Below are positions 35,228 through 47,655 of a DNA stretch of 64,000 nt, piece after piece. How positions within the stretch are numbered: position 1 is the stretch's first letter; each line of letters opens with the position of its first letter. Made by a program: the position numbers and the translations under genes. The notes beneath the pieces are model-generated. The model searched no databases. It was given only the letters and a program-made list of their open reading frames with translations, and had not been told where the DNA came from. This DNA is from Poriferisocius sp965200775 (GTDB lineage: Bacteria > Actinomycetota > Acidimicrobiia > Acidimicrobiales > Bin134), in contig OZ241383.1 of NCBI GenBank assembly GCA_965200775.1, positions 868,001 to 932,000 on the forward strand. The letters run 5' to 3'.

Positions 35228-36430
35228 ATGGCACAGGACATTTGGGCACTGGGAATGCACATGACGGCGTTCGGCCGCTACCCCGATCAGGACGCCGTGG
35301 ATTTGGCGGTGTCCGCCGCCCTCGGGGCGCTGGACGACGGCGGGGTGACCGTCAACGATATGGACCTGCTGGCGTGCGGAACCCTGTTCCAGGCCAATTC
35401 CGGTATGGGCCAGCAAGTGCAGAAACAGATCGGCCAGACCGGTATCCCGGTCTACAACGTGGCCAACGCCTGCGCCACCGGGGCCACCGCGCTGCGCACG
35501 GTCATCATGGCCATCCGGGCCGGGGAGGCCGACATGGGAATGGCCATCGGCGTGGAGCAGATGGGCAAGATGGGGCTCTTGGCCGGCGGATCCCGCAAGG
35601 ACAAGAAAGTTTACGAGCCGTCGGGTCGGTACGGGGCGGTGATGCCGATCGACGGCATCCTGGGCACCGACACCATGCCCGGCGTGTTCGCCCAGGCCGG
35701 CATGGAGTATGCCAACGACAACGACGGGGTGGGGTTCGAGCAGTTCGCCAAGGTGGCCCAGAAGAACCACGCCCACTCCACGCTGAACCCGTTGGCCCAG
35801 TACCAGAAGGAGTTCACCCTCGAGGAGGTCATGGCCTCGCCCATGCAGTCCTACCCCAACACCCTGCTTATGTGCTGCCCCACCGGTGACGGGGCCGCGG
35901 CGGTGGTGCTTGTGGGCGAGGACCGGTTCGCCACGTTGAGCCGGGAGCAGCAATCCCGCTCTGTGAAGATCAGCGCCTCGGTGCTCACCACCGACCCTTA
36001 CGTGGAATCGGGCCAAATGCAGCCCGACGTGAACACGCTCACCCGAAACGCCGCCCAAACCGCCTACGAGCAGGCCGGGGTGTGCCCCGAGGATCTCAGC
36101 CTGGTGGAGCTGCACGACTGCTTCGCCACCGCAGAGCTCATCCACTACGACAACCTGGGGTTGTGCGAGCCCGGCGGGGCCGGCGACTTCATCGACCGTG
36201 GTGCCCCGTGGCGCGACGGTGAGACCCCGGTGAACGTGTCGGGCGGGCTCATCTCCAAGGGCCACCCCATTGGTGCCACCGGAGTGGCAAACATCTACGA
36301 GGTGGCCACCCATCTCCGGGGCGAGGCCGGCGACCGCCAGATCGAGGGGGCCAACGTCGGCTTGGCCCACGTCATCGGTCTGGGCTCGAGCTGCGGGGTT
36401 CACATCCTGGAGAAGAGCGGGATCGGCTGA
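35228..36430 (+). CDS. Thiolase-family protein (SCP-x / lipid-transfer type)
   Basis: A 400-residue thiolase-fold protein. Active-site features are NACATGATALRTV with the nucleophilic cysteine, ELHDCFATAEL, GGLISKGHPIGATG with the catalytic histidine, and GLGSSCGVHIL at the end. The overall sequence is of the SCP-x-like group that works with DUF35 proteins, for example in retro-aldol or thiolytic cleavage of steroid side chains, rather than a classical acetyl-CoA acetyltransferase. An AACAGGAGG ribosome-binding site precedes the ATG. Confidence 0.88.
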   Translation: MAQDIWALGMHMTAFGRYPDQDAVDLAVSAALGALDDGGVTVNDMDLLACGTLFQANSGMGQQVQKQIGQTGIPVYNVANACATGATALRTVIMAIRAGEADMGMAIGVEQMGKMGLLAGGSRKDKKVYEPSGRYGAVMPIDGILGTDTMPGVFAQAGMEYANDNDGVGFEQFAKVAQKNHAHSTLNPLAQYQKEFTLEEVMASPMQSYPNTLLMCCPTGDGAAAVVLVGEDRFATLSREQQSRSVKISASVLTTDPYVESGQMQPDVNTLTRNAAQTAYEQAGVCPEDLSLVELHDCFATAELIHYDNLGLCEPGGAGDFIDRGAPWRDGETPVNVSGGLISKGHPIGATGVANIYEVATHLRGEAGDRQIEGANVGLAHVIGLGSSCGVHILEKSGIG

Positions 36431-36440
36431 TCCACCGACC

Positions 36441-37511
36441 ATGAGCAGCATGTGCCAGGCAGTGGTGTTCAACGGCGACGGAACTTACTTCCGTCGCGAC
36501 GACTTCCCAATGCCCGAATCGCCGCCCGGGGGCGGAATGCTAAAGGTCGAAGCAGTGGGCATGTGTGGCAGCGACCTGGCCCAGCTCCACGGCCACAAAC
36601 ACGTACCGGGGGAGAAGGCCCCGCTGGTACCCGGCCACGAGATCGTGGGCCGGGTGGCGGAGCTTGCACCCGACGCCGATCTGGGGGTGGCCGTGGGCGA
36701 CCGGGTGGCGGTTGACCTCATCGTGCGGGTGCCACCCACCGACACCAACCCCTTCGGCCTGGGCAATCTCTACGGCTACACCATGGGGGTGGACGACGAG
36801 CACGGCCTGTGGGGCGGATACGGCGAGTACATGGGCCTGTTGGCCGGCTCCCACCTGATGAAGCTTACCGATGAGGTGGACGCTGCCGAGTTGACCATAT
36901 TCGAGCCCCTGGCCAGCGCGTGCAACTGGTTCGGGCTGCTGCCGGTGGCCGAGGGTGACACGGTGGTTGTGCAGGGGCCGGGCCACATGGGGCTGGTGTG
37001 CGCGGCAGAGGCCAAGCGCCGAGGTGCGGGCACCGTGATTGTGACCGGAACCGCCGATGACGGGCTGCGGCTCCAGACTGCCCTCGAGGTGGGCGCCGAT
37101 GTGGTCATCGACGTCTCGGAGGCCGACCCGGTGGCGCTGGTGGCCGAGATCACCGGTGGGGCCATGGCCGACATGGCGGTGGATCTGGCCGCCGAGGCAA
37201 CAGCCACCGTCCCGCTGTGCCTCAACCTGGTGCGCCAGGGGGGCAAGGTGTTGCTGGCAGGGCTGAAGAGCATGGCCCCGGTGGAGCTGATCAGCGACCT
37301 GATCGTCCTGAAGGGCCTCACCGTGCAAGGGGGACCCGGTTCCACATACCGCTCCATGGAGGAAGCGGTGGACATTCTGAACCGGGGCGAGTTCCCCACC
37401 GGCCCCCTGCTGGGCGAGGTGTTCGGTTTGGATCGGATCGACGAGGCCATGGCACTGCTCCAGCGCTCGGCCGACCGCGACGCGGTCCGGGTCGGGCTCC
37501 GGCACGGGTGA
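36441..37511 (+). CDS. Zinc-type medium-chain alcohol dehydrogenase
   Basis: A 356-residue MDR-superfamily dehydrogenase. The catalytic zinc region GMCGSDLAQLHGHKHVPGEKAPLVPGHEIVGRV is present, and the Rossmann domain begins VVVQGPGHMGLVCAAEA. The structural-zinc lobe with four close cysteines is missing: the region reads RVPPTDTNPFGLGNLYG. Likely oxidises an alcohol or polyol with NAD(P). The start is the ATG at 36441; a second in-frame ATG lies nine bases on. Its end overlaps the SDR gene by four bases (GTGA). Confidence 0.85.
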   Translation: MSSMCQAVVFNGDGTYFRRDDFPMPESPPGGGMLKVEAVGMCGSDLAQLHGHKHVPGEKAPLVPGHEIVGRVAELAPDADLGVAVGDRVAVDLIVRVPPTDTNPFGLGNLYGYTMGVDDEHGLWGGYGEYMGLLAGSHLMKLTDEVDAAELTIFEPLASACNWFGLLPVAEGDTVVVQGPGHMGLVCAAEAKRRGAGTVIVTGTADDGLRLQTALEVGADVVIDVSEADPVALVAEITGGAMADMAVDLAAEATATVPLCLNLVRQGGKVLLAGLKSMAPVELISDLIVLKGLTVQGGPGSTYRSMEEAVDILNRGEFPTGPLLGEVFGLDRIDEAMALLQRSADRDAVRVGLRHG

Positions 37512-38311
37512 GCGTAGAGATCGACCATTCCGGCAAGGTGGCCCTGGTCACCGGGTCGGGAGCTGGGATCGGCCGGGAGATTGCTCGGTGGATGGCCTCC
37601 GCGGGGGCAGCGGTGGCGGTGAACGATGTGCAGCACGACACCGCCGAGGAGACTGTGGCCCTCATAGCCGCCGAGGGGGGCCATGCCCGGTCGTTCGTGG
37701 CTGATCTGCGAGACGACGCCGCCATAGACAGGTTGGTGGCCGACGTGGTGGCCTGGGGCGGGCGGCTCGACATCGCTGTCAACAATGTGGGGATGATGGC
37801 TGGACGCCCGGTGGCCCGGTTCATCGACATGGACGGGGTGTTCTGGCGGGACATCCTCGACCAGAACACCGTTTTGACCGCTCTGTGCGGGCAGGCCGAG
37901 GCCAAGGTGATGATGGAGCAGGGGAGCGGGGTCATCATCAACGTCAGCTCGGGGGAGACCACACGGCCGTCCCCCATGATGTCTAGCTACGGGGCAGCCA
38001 AGGCGGCCATCAACCATCTGACCACCACCATGGCGGTGGAGCTGGGACCCCACGGCATCCGGGTCAACGCCATCGCACCTGGCACCACCCTCACCGAGAA
38101 GGTGAGGGAGGCCTTCCCGCCAGGGCACTACGAGTCCATTGTGGCTGCCACGCCACTGCGCCGGGAGACCCTGCCCGAGGAGCTGGGCCGGTTGTCGGTG
38201 TATCTGGCGTCCGACCTGGCCCGGTGTACCACAGGCCAGTTGATTCTGGCCGACGCCGGGGCCTTCCTGTCCCGCACCCGCCCCCCCAACCTCGGCCTGG
38301 AGACCGAGTGA
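37508..38311 (+). CDS. Short-chain dehydrogenase/reductase
   Basis: A 267-residue SDR oxidoreductase. The cofactor loop TGSGAGIGREIA, the NNVGMMAGRP motif, the catalytic Ser (INVSSGE) and the YGAAKAA Tyr-Lys pair are present, with PGTTLTEK after the active site. An acidic residue after the second strand (VAVNDVQHD) suggests NAD rather than NADP. GTG start overlaps the preceding dehydrogenase, and its stop overlaps the next ATG by one base, so the three genes are likely translated together. Confidence 0.88.
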   Translation: MSVEIDHSGKVALVTGSGAGIGREIARWMASAGAAVAVNDVQHDTAEETVALIAAEGGHARSFVADLRDDAAIDRLVADVVAWGGRLDIAVNNVGMMAGRPVARFIDMDGVFWRDILDQNTVLTALCGQAEAKVMMEQGSGVIINVSSGETTRPSPMMSSYGAAKAAINHLTTTMAVELGPHGIRVNAIAPGTTLTEKVREAFPPGHYESIVAATPLRRETLPEELGRLSVYLASDLARCTTGQLILADAGAFLSRTRPPNLGLETE

Positions 38312-38559
38312 TGGACACCGCACAGTTGGACGAGGCGGTCGGTGAGTTGCGAGGCCTGGTGTCCCTCGACGGCGGCGACGTGGAGCTGGTGTCGGCCTCC
38401 GGCGGTGCGGTGTCGCTGCAGCTGATCCTCGAAGGGGCCGAATGCCGCGAGTGCGTCATGCCCCGGGAGTTCCTGGAGCAGATAGCCCTCGACATGTTCG
38501 GCTCCCGGCTACCCGAAGTCAGCGCCGTAACCATCGACGACCCCCGCGACCCAACCTAA
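38311..38559 (+). CDS. NifU C-terminal-domain-like small protein
   Basis: An 82-residue protein resembling the NifU C-terminal (Nfu) domain. LRGLVSLDGGDVELVSASGGAVSLQLILEGA matches the family core, and the CxxC pair is seen in AECRECVMP. Nfu domains hold or pass on iron-sulfur clusters. The pair is followed by MPREFLEQIALDMF in place of the usual T-L-K-x-G-I-E, so it may be a divergent member. Its ATG overlaps the SDR stop (TGATG). Confidence 0.75.
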   Translation: MDTAQLDEAVGELRGLVSLDGGDVELVSASGGAVSLQLILEGAECRECVMPREFLEQIALDMFGSRLPEVSAVTIDDPRDPT

Positions 38560-38715
38560 CCCCGAACCCCATTCATGAGAACGCCGTCAGCGGCGGTATC
38601 GTAGATATGGATCTGAGTCGCGGGTGGCTGCTGGTGACGTTCTCCAACGGTCAGATGGGCACCTTCAGGCTGTTTGAACAGTCTGGTTGAAGGCACATTT
38701 GCACTTATAGCCGAT

Positions 38716-38730
38716 GGCATTGTCAATGCC
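38716..38730. repeat. 15-base perfect palindrome in the gap before the YyaL-like gene end
   Basis: GGCATTGTCAATGCC reads the same on both strands around a central T. It lies in the 264-base gap 38560-38823, which otherwise shows only an unsupported 27-codon reading at about 38607-38690. The site could be an operator or a small terminator-like hairpin; no T run follows. Confidence 0.4.
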
Positions 38731-38823
38731 GGGTGGATGGAATAGGCCGTCCGGTCGGAGCTATGGGGGGTTGACCTCAACTAAAGGCTGAGGAAGTACC
38801 GACCGGTGCGACGAACTGGGCGC

Positions 38824-40818
<1,995 letters not shown>

Positions 40819-40888
40819 GGGTTTGACTCTACCCACTGTGGGTTTTGAAGCCGGATTCGGCTAAGACTGGGGCCATGAGGGCTTGGCT

Positions 40889-40931
40889 GTGAAGCTCTGG
40901 GGGGCAGGAGAACCGGCGGTGAAGCTCTGGG
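40889..40931 (+). repeat. Duplicated menA start region
   Basis: The 13-base sequence GTGAAGCTCTGGG occurs at 40889 and again at 40919, in the same reading frame, 30 bases apart. Each copy provides a possible GTG start. Only the second has a good ribosome-binding sequence (GGGGCAGGAG) at proper distance. Confidence 0.7.
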
Positions 40932-41767
40932 TGATGGGGGCCCGCCCTCGGACGCTCACGGCCGCCGTGGTTCCTGTGGCGGTGGGCACTGCCGCCGCTC
41001 TACCAGATGAGGTGTGGTGGCGGGCGGCGCTGGCCCTGGTGGTGGCGCTGGCCCTTCAGGTGGGGGTGAACTACGCCAACGACTACTCCGACGGGATCAG
41101 GGGCACCGACCGCCGCCGGATCGGTCCGGTGCGCCTGGTGGGCAGCGGTTCGGTGACGCCGGCTCGGGTGCGGTGGGCGGCGTTTGGTGCGTTCGGGGTG
41201 GCGATGGCGGCCGGCCTGGTTTTGGCGCTGGTGGTGAACCCCTGGCTGGTGGCGGTGGGAGCGGCGTGCGTGGTGGCCGGATGGTTCTACACCGGAGGCC
41301 CCCGGCCCTATGGCTACACCGGCTTCGGAGAGGTGTTCGTGTTCGTGTTCTTCGGGCTGGTGGCCACGGCTGGAACAACCTACGTGCAAACCGAAACCAT
41401 CTTCAGGGAGACAGTGGTGGTGGCTGTGTCGGTGGGGCTGATGGCCTCGGCGCTGCTGGTGGCTAACAACCTGAGGGACATCGCCCTGGATCAGGCGGTG
41501 GGCAAGAGGACGCTGGCGGTACGGCTGGGGGCCAAGGCCACCGGCTGGGTGTACGTGGTGATGGTGTCGGGAGCTCTGTCGGTGGGAGCGTCACTGGCCA
41601 TCTTCCAGCCCTGGATGCTGTTGTCGCTGGCCGCGTTTCCGTTTGCCATTCCCGCCACCAACATTGCGCTGGCGCAGTCGGCTGCCGCCCCCATGTTGAA
41701 CATCACGGCCCGCTTGCAGCTAGTCCACGGAGCCCTGCTGACCCTGGGCTTGGCCCTTTCCGCTTAG
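40919..41767 (+). CDS. menA: 1,4-dihydroxy-2-naphthoate polyprenyltransferase
   Basis: UbiA-family membrane prenyltransferase of 282 residues that joins the polyprenyl chain to dihydroxynaphthoate in menaquinone synthesis. About eight membrane helices are visible, with the MenA start MGARPRTLTAAVVPVAVGTA and the prenyl-diphosphate/Mg motif QVGVNYANDYSDGIRGTD; ANNLRDIALDQAVGKRTLAVRLG is the second Asp-rich motif. GTG at 40919 is chosen by its ribosome-binding site. A second menaquinone gene, menG, is at 50.9 kb. It faces the broken lipoprotein gene at 41.8 kb. Confidence 0.92.
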   Translation: MKLWVMGARPRTLTAAVVPVAVGTAAALPDEVWWRAALALVVALALQVGVNYANDYSDGIRGTDRRRIGPVRLVGSGSVTPARVRWAAFGAFGVAMAAGLVLALVVNPWLVAVGAACVVAGWFYTGGPRPYGYTGFGEVFVFVFFGLVATAGTTYVQTETIFRETVVVAVSVGLMASALLVANNLRDIALDQAVGKRTLAVRLGAKATGWVYVVMVSGALSVGASLAIFQPWMLLSLAAFPFAIPATNIALAQSAAAPMLNITARLQLVHGALLTLGLALSA

Positions 41768-41817
41768 GGGCTTTGGCACAGCTCGGTGCCGGCGGCCCGT
41801 GGCTGTGCTGCCCCGAC

Positions 41818-43189
41818 CTATTGGGGTGGTTCGATGGGGTCGATTTGGTCGTATTCCGAGTAGGTGACGACCCGGATGATGTTCTCGGGTTCGTCGCCGT
41901 TGACCCGACCTTCGGTTCTGAATCCGATTGGGAGGTAGGTGTCCGTGGCGATCCACATTGTTATGTGGACCTTGTAGCCGGGGGTGGCTTCTTCCAAGAT
42001 GGTGACGGCTCCGGAGTCGAGGGTGCCTTCTATGCGCCAGGCGTTGACCCCGTTGAACTCTTCCTCGCCGGTTATCTCGAAGTTGTTGATTATGTCGATG
42101 CCGAACTGAACCACTTCGGTTTGAGTGAAGATTGATGCCAACGGGTTCGCGATGTCCGCTGGTGTCCACTGGCCGGTTTCTCCTTGGCGTAGCTAGATGT
42201 CGTCGCCGATGGCGATGATGTCCACGCTGGCCTGAGCGCCGTCGGAGGTGCCAGTGACTGTGCCTTGCACCTGGCCGGTGGGGATGATAACCCGGGCTTC
42301 CACCCTTTCTACTTCGACCTGTTGGCCCAACCCGCCGTAGGGCCTTGTGGCGTCGATGTAGTCGATCTCGAAGCGGAAGCTGGTTGCCTCGGTGTATGCC
42401 CATACGGCGTGGCCCAAAAGGTATTCCATCTCGGAGGGCCGTTCGATGATCACCTCTTTGCTGAACCGGGAGAAGCGCAGGTCGCGGCCCAGTTCGTCGG
42501 ATTCGGTGGCGTTCATGGCGCCTTGGACTTCAACCCGGCGGATCAGGTGGTCGTCTTGGCTGACCCATACTGCTACGTCAACCTCGTGGCCTGATTCGGC
42601 TTCGGGGAGCAGGGCGATCAGCAGGCTCGCATCCAGGGTGCCTTCCAACCGCCAGCTCGCCATGCCGTCGACGTCCTCCTCGCCGGCGAGCCGGAGGGAC
42701 GGTTCCAGAGCCGAGGCATCCAGAATTCCTTGCTCGGCCACGATTGAACTTGCCTGGGTGACGTCGTCGAAGAGAATCCTCATCGGATGGTCTTCTTCGG
42801 GCGGAACCATCCCACCCCCTATTAGTTCCATCCATACTTCGTCTTCGAAGGCCACCATAAACGTGAGAAAGTCCGAGGTCACGCCATATTGGGTCAATTC
42901 GAAGTCGAGCACACCCTGGATTTGGTCGGGAAAGATGGCCGAACACTCCAACCCCCGGAGACGGACCTCCGCAAAATATTCGGGGTGTTAGAGGTCTCGG
43001 GTGGTGCCCAGGTAGTCGACCTCGAAATGCACGGTCTCGACATCAGCCAGAGCAGCTTCAACCCCAGCTAGGATGCTTGTCAGGTCGGGCTCTTCATCCA
43101 CTGGCTCCTCAACCGGTGCCTCGGTTGGCTCAGGTGTGGGTTCGGGCGTTGGCTCGGGTGTGGGTTCCGGGGTTGGGGTTGTCAACCAT
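41818..43189 (-). pseudogene. Broken lipoprotein gene with Pro-Glu stalk and two LppX/LprAFG-like domains
   Basis: One continuous reading frame covers the whole span but is cut by two stop codons: TAA with complement at 42988-42990 and TAG at 42193-42195. Read through, it codes for a (PTPE)n stalk, then two tandem similar domains. Each ends in W-R-[IL]-E-G-T-L-D-[SA], a variable loop and [IV]-x-[MV]-W-[IV]-[AS]-x-D, resembling LppX/LprAFG lipid-binding lipoproteins. No frameshift is seen across about 1.4 kb, so the stops are point changes, and the family pattern suggests Glu and Tyr codons before. The signal peptide and lipobox are missing, because the 5' end is replaced at about 43.19 kb by an oppositely directed gene. 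Confidence 0.75.
43177..43187. repeat. Palindrome at the head-to-head gene junction
   Basis: GGTTGTCAACC lies exactly where the stalk coding of the leftward lipoprotein gene ends and the RCC1-like coding of the rightward gene begins. A short palindrome at such a join is a frequent trace of breakage and repair, though it may be chance. Confidence 0.4.
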
Positions 43190-44032
43190 TTGGGATGTGG
43201 GCTTCGTGCTGATGGCACCGCTCACTGTTGGGGGCATATTGACGATTACGTAGGGACCCCTAGTGGTGTGTTCACCGAGTTGAAACGAGCAACTCAACAT
43301 ATTTGCGGTTTGCGCCCTGATAACACTGCCGAGTGCTGGGGCAGTACCAATTTTGGAGATCTAGTTCCGACGGAGGACTTTTACGATATTGATACTAATG
43401 TGATTCCTTTTGATACATGGGAATACGCAGCAAAAGCATACTTAAGCTGTGGTATCCGCTCCGACGACCGCAATATTGAGCGCTGGTCTAAGTCTCCCCC
43501 TAACCCAATTTGGGATGGGGAGCCATATGTGGGCCCTGAAGGTGAATACGCGGATGTAACAACTGAGAATAGTTCGATCTGTGGGCTACGTTTGGATGGT
43601 ACTGTAGCCTGCAACACATGGGATCGGTGGCATGGCTTCTACGCTGATCCGTTTCCCGGTACGACGTTTATGTCTTTACATGGTGGGCCGAATATGTTTT
43701 GCGGTATCCGTGCCGACGACAGCACTCTAGAGTGTCGCACAGACGGTTGGAGTGCAGAGCAGGGATTGGATATATGGCCCGAGGGGCCCATCGCCCAACT
43801 TGCTACAGGGATTTATCATATGTGTGCTTTAATGTCCGATGGTAACATCGAGTGCTGGGGTAACAATAAACATGGGAAAGCCGATGCGCCAGATGGTCAG
43901 TTCATCGCCGTAGCAGCAGGCAAGTACAACTCTTGTGGTATCCGCACCGATGGTGATATTGAGTGTTGGGGTTGGAATGCCTATGAGTTCTTAGACCCCA
44001 AAGGTGGCATGTTTCGCGACCGTACAGAGTAA
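43190..44032 (+). pseudogene. 5'-truncated RCC1-like repeat protein gene
   Basis: A 280-residue reading with about seven RCC1-like beta-propeller repeats, several of the form C-G-[LI]-R-x-D-x-x-x-x-C-W-G. It aligns over its whole length with the RCC1-like domain of the intact lipoprotein at 47.7-49.2 kb (shared PFDTWE, CGIRSD, DAYVGPPG-like and CNTW segments). The signal peptide, lipobox and stalk present in that copy are missing. Reading the same frame further upstream only gives the antisense of the neighbouring stalk (GSGV repeats). A TTG at 43190 could start it, but the product would lack an export signal. Base composition is much more AT-rich than the core genes. Confidence 0.7.
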
Positions 44033-44210
44033 ACTGGTTTTCTTTACTACTTATAAGTCAACACGTTGGCTTTTGCAATATATGACCACGGCTAACTGCT
44101 CGTTCCTTTATTGCAAATGCTTATAGATCTGGGGCGAACTGTGTAGAGTCATACCAGTTATCTGAAAACGTAAGGTCGGACGGTTGCATTTGTAATTGTA
44201 ATCTGACAGT

Positions 44211-45161
<951 letters not shown>

Positions 45162-45190
<29 letters not shown>

Positions 45191-47348
45191 ACGCGCTCTC
45201 GTCAGCAGGCCCGGAGCCTAGCTCGTTGGCACGATATGAGGTTGTACCTGACACAGCGTTCCACGATATTGTGACTGTGTTGTTAGCTGAGCAGGTGGTT
45301 GACGCGTATGTTGACCATGGTCGCCATTGTCCGCCGTGGTGGGCGCGCACCTGCCACTTCGTTGTTTCACCCGCTGTTCTGGTGAACGTTGTTGAGGTGG
45401 GTAACGGGTCGACGCGACCCGATCCCCAATCAAACTGGGCGTTACCGTTTTCTTCGCGCACCCGGTAGATGGCTGCACCTGAAACCGCTGTCCAAGAAAC
45501 GGTCACAACGTTGTTCGCGCAAACAGCTGTGACACCTGTCGGGACAACCTGCTGGGCAGGGCACCTCACCGTCTCATACCCAGACCAAGCCGAATTACCC
45601 AACGAATTCTGGGCGCGCACCCTCCAACTATAAGAAAAACCAGCTGTTCTAGTGTCCGTGAACTGAGTAGTCGGATGAACGATAGTCCGATCCGCTGGAC
45701 CCGAACCAAACTCTTGAGCGAAATACGATGCAGCACCCGAAACAGAATCCCATAACACAGTAACCGTCGTCCCCACACAAGACGCCGCAACATTCGCAGG
45801 AACAGACGGCACAGTAAGCACCTGCGACGATGACGACGGACAAGTAACCGTCACCCACGACGACCACGCCGAATTCCCGGCCGAATTCTCTGCCCGGATT
45901 TTCACAGTATGAACCGAACCCCAGGCAGGGTTATTACGCGACCACGACAAACCAGACCCGTTATGCAACACCGTTCCAGTGTCCCGCTCTAACCTATAAG
46001 ACGAAGCCTGTGCTACAGCACCCCACTCCACGCTCAACAACGGACGACTGCCGCCAGTGTTAACACAAGTAGTCGAAGTGAACGACGGCGTAGATGGAGG
46101 CGACAACGCGGCGCTACAAGTAGCCGAACGATAACTTGACCACGCCGAGTTGCCGTTCGAGTTTTGAGCGCGCACCCTCCACCGATCTGTTACACCTGTT
46201 TTTCCGGTGTAAGTAAACGAAGTAGTAGGATGAGAAATCGTTCTACTAGCCGGACCTGCCCCGAACTCTACAGCACGATACGAAGACGCCCCCGAAACCG
46301 CGTTCCAAGACACAGTACCCGTAGTCCCCACACAAGAAACCGTCAGCCCAGTAGGAGACGAAGGAACACTCCGAACCGGATTAGAAGTCGAAGTCGGAAC
46401 AGGAGTCGGATCAGGATTGCCGCCGCCTAGTGGACAGTGATGACCTTGAAACCACTTTGGGGGAGGGTTGTAGCCGGGTGTTGACGCCGGGCATAGAGGT
46501 TCGTCTGTGTGAGCGCAAGTTTCCCGTATACCGTCGCCGTCTTTGTCGTAAGGACCGAACTCGTCATGATAATGAGCGTTGGATTGACCCTCGTTGTGCC
46601 AGAAAGGCGGACGAAACGTAGGATCATCACATTGTTCTTGAGTGACAGGTATTTGACCTACCTCAGCGTCATGCAAATCGTTTTCCAAATGACAAATCGT
46701 TGTCGAAGGGTTCTGAGGCTGACCATAAGGTGGATGCCGGTGACTCCCATGATCGTCTACCCCATCCGCTGTATTACCGTCACAACCATGCTTGTGAGTG
46801 GAAGTGTTCTTATGACATCTATTGCCTGGGCTATGGGGGGCATGCTTATGCCAACCTATTTGACATTTGCCCGGATCCTGTGTAGGATTAGGAGTGGGAC
46901 AGGGTTCGTGGTGCAAACCGTCTTTCACACCGTTACAAGTCCGCAGTGTGCCATGACAACTACCGTCGTGCTCATGTAGGAACATACCTGAGCACGGAGT
47001 AGGGTTAGGAGTGGGAGTTGGTGTCGGATTAGGCGTCGGGGTAGTGGTGGGTGACCGACGACAATGGTGGTCCAGCCCCCCTGGACAAGGCGGATTCTCT
47101 CTATGACAGCTATGGCTGTCGTGTTCGTGCCAACCGGGTATATCAGAGCAATTAACAAGCGCATCGACTGGTTTCAGATCATGTATTGGTTTCAGATCAT
47201 GTGACCACATTAATCCGGAGAACAACAACGCCACGGCTAGCATGATGCACAGCATTCGGCGCGCCGGGTATGGTGACAACGCCTCGACCAACGCTACTGT
47301 GGGAGGTCTGCTTTCAGGTTTGACATCTTCTGAGAAATTCTCGAGCAT
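45162..47348 (-). CDS. Membrane-anchored His/Cys-rich protein with fibronectin type III domains, 3'-truncated
   Basis: A 728-residue reading not matching a named family. It has a cytoplasmic N-terminus, one membrane helix at about 33-48, then residues 65-310 rich in His and Cys, with repeated H-x-H...C-H units (GWHEHDSHSCH, FLHEHDGSCHG, GWHKHAPHSPGNRCHK) and a YDKDGDGIRETC calcium-type loop, suggesting metal binding outside the cell. Four fibronectin type III domains follow (about 330-690), and a fifth stops abruptly at GSGPADE, where the sequence joins the oppositely directed paralogue. The last ten residues are thus not native. An 18-base tandem duplication at 47169-47202 codes HDLKPIHDLKP. 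AT-rich relative to the core. Confidence 0.75.
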
Positions 47349-47562
47349 GGAACATATATTACAAGCATGTAACCACCCATGCTACTGGGCAAGGAGCAAT
47401 GTTCCGAAGCTTCGGCTTATAAACTTTCGCAAACTTCGGATAGAAACGAGAAGCAGTCCGCTCACTTGTTGCGGTTGCTTTACATGCCGTCGCTGGGGGT
47501 CAGGTCAGGAACTCATATACGTTCTATTTTCAGCAAACGATTTCACAGTCGATATGAACACC

Positions 47563-47652
47563 GCGGGAGGTGAAACTCTCCGCCACTGTGTTGCCTGTCG
47601 CTCCACCCGGCTTTGGTGGAGTAGCGTAGTCTCGCAGGGACGACCAACAGGC
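47563..47652 (+). other. Candidate structured RNA element of unknown family
   Basis: The 307-base gap between the two reverse-strand island genes holds a compact set of hairpins: GCGG-GAG/CUC-CCGC at 47563-47583; a closing stem GCCTGT/ACAGGC (47593-47598 with 47647-47652) enclosing CTCCACC/GGTGGAG (47601-47621) and GTCTC/GGGAC (47629-47641). One U-G pair in the last stem would be an A-C mismatch on the other strand, favouring the + strand. GTGAAACTC and GCCACTGTG recall parts of cobalamin riboswitches, but no rightward gene follows. Confidence 0.35.
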
Positions 47653-47655
47653 TTC

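Noticed and set aside
38607..38690. A 27-codon reading (MDLSRGWLLVTFSNGQMG and on)
   Set aside because: No ribosome-binding site, no known family and too short to support.
47563..47652. Cobalamin riboswitch
   Set aside because: Only partial words match; no B12-box was recognised and no gene lies downstream on that strand.
47563..47652. Integron attC site
   Set aside because: The expected GTTRRRY and RYYYAAC ends were not found around the hairpins, and no integrase is in the window.
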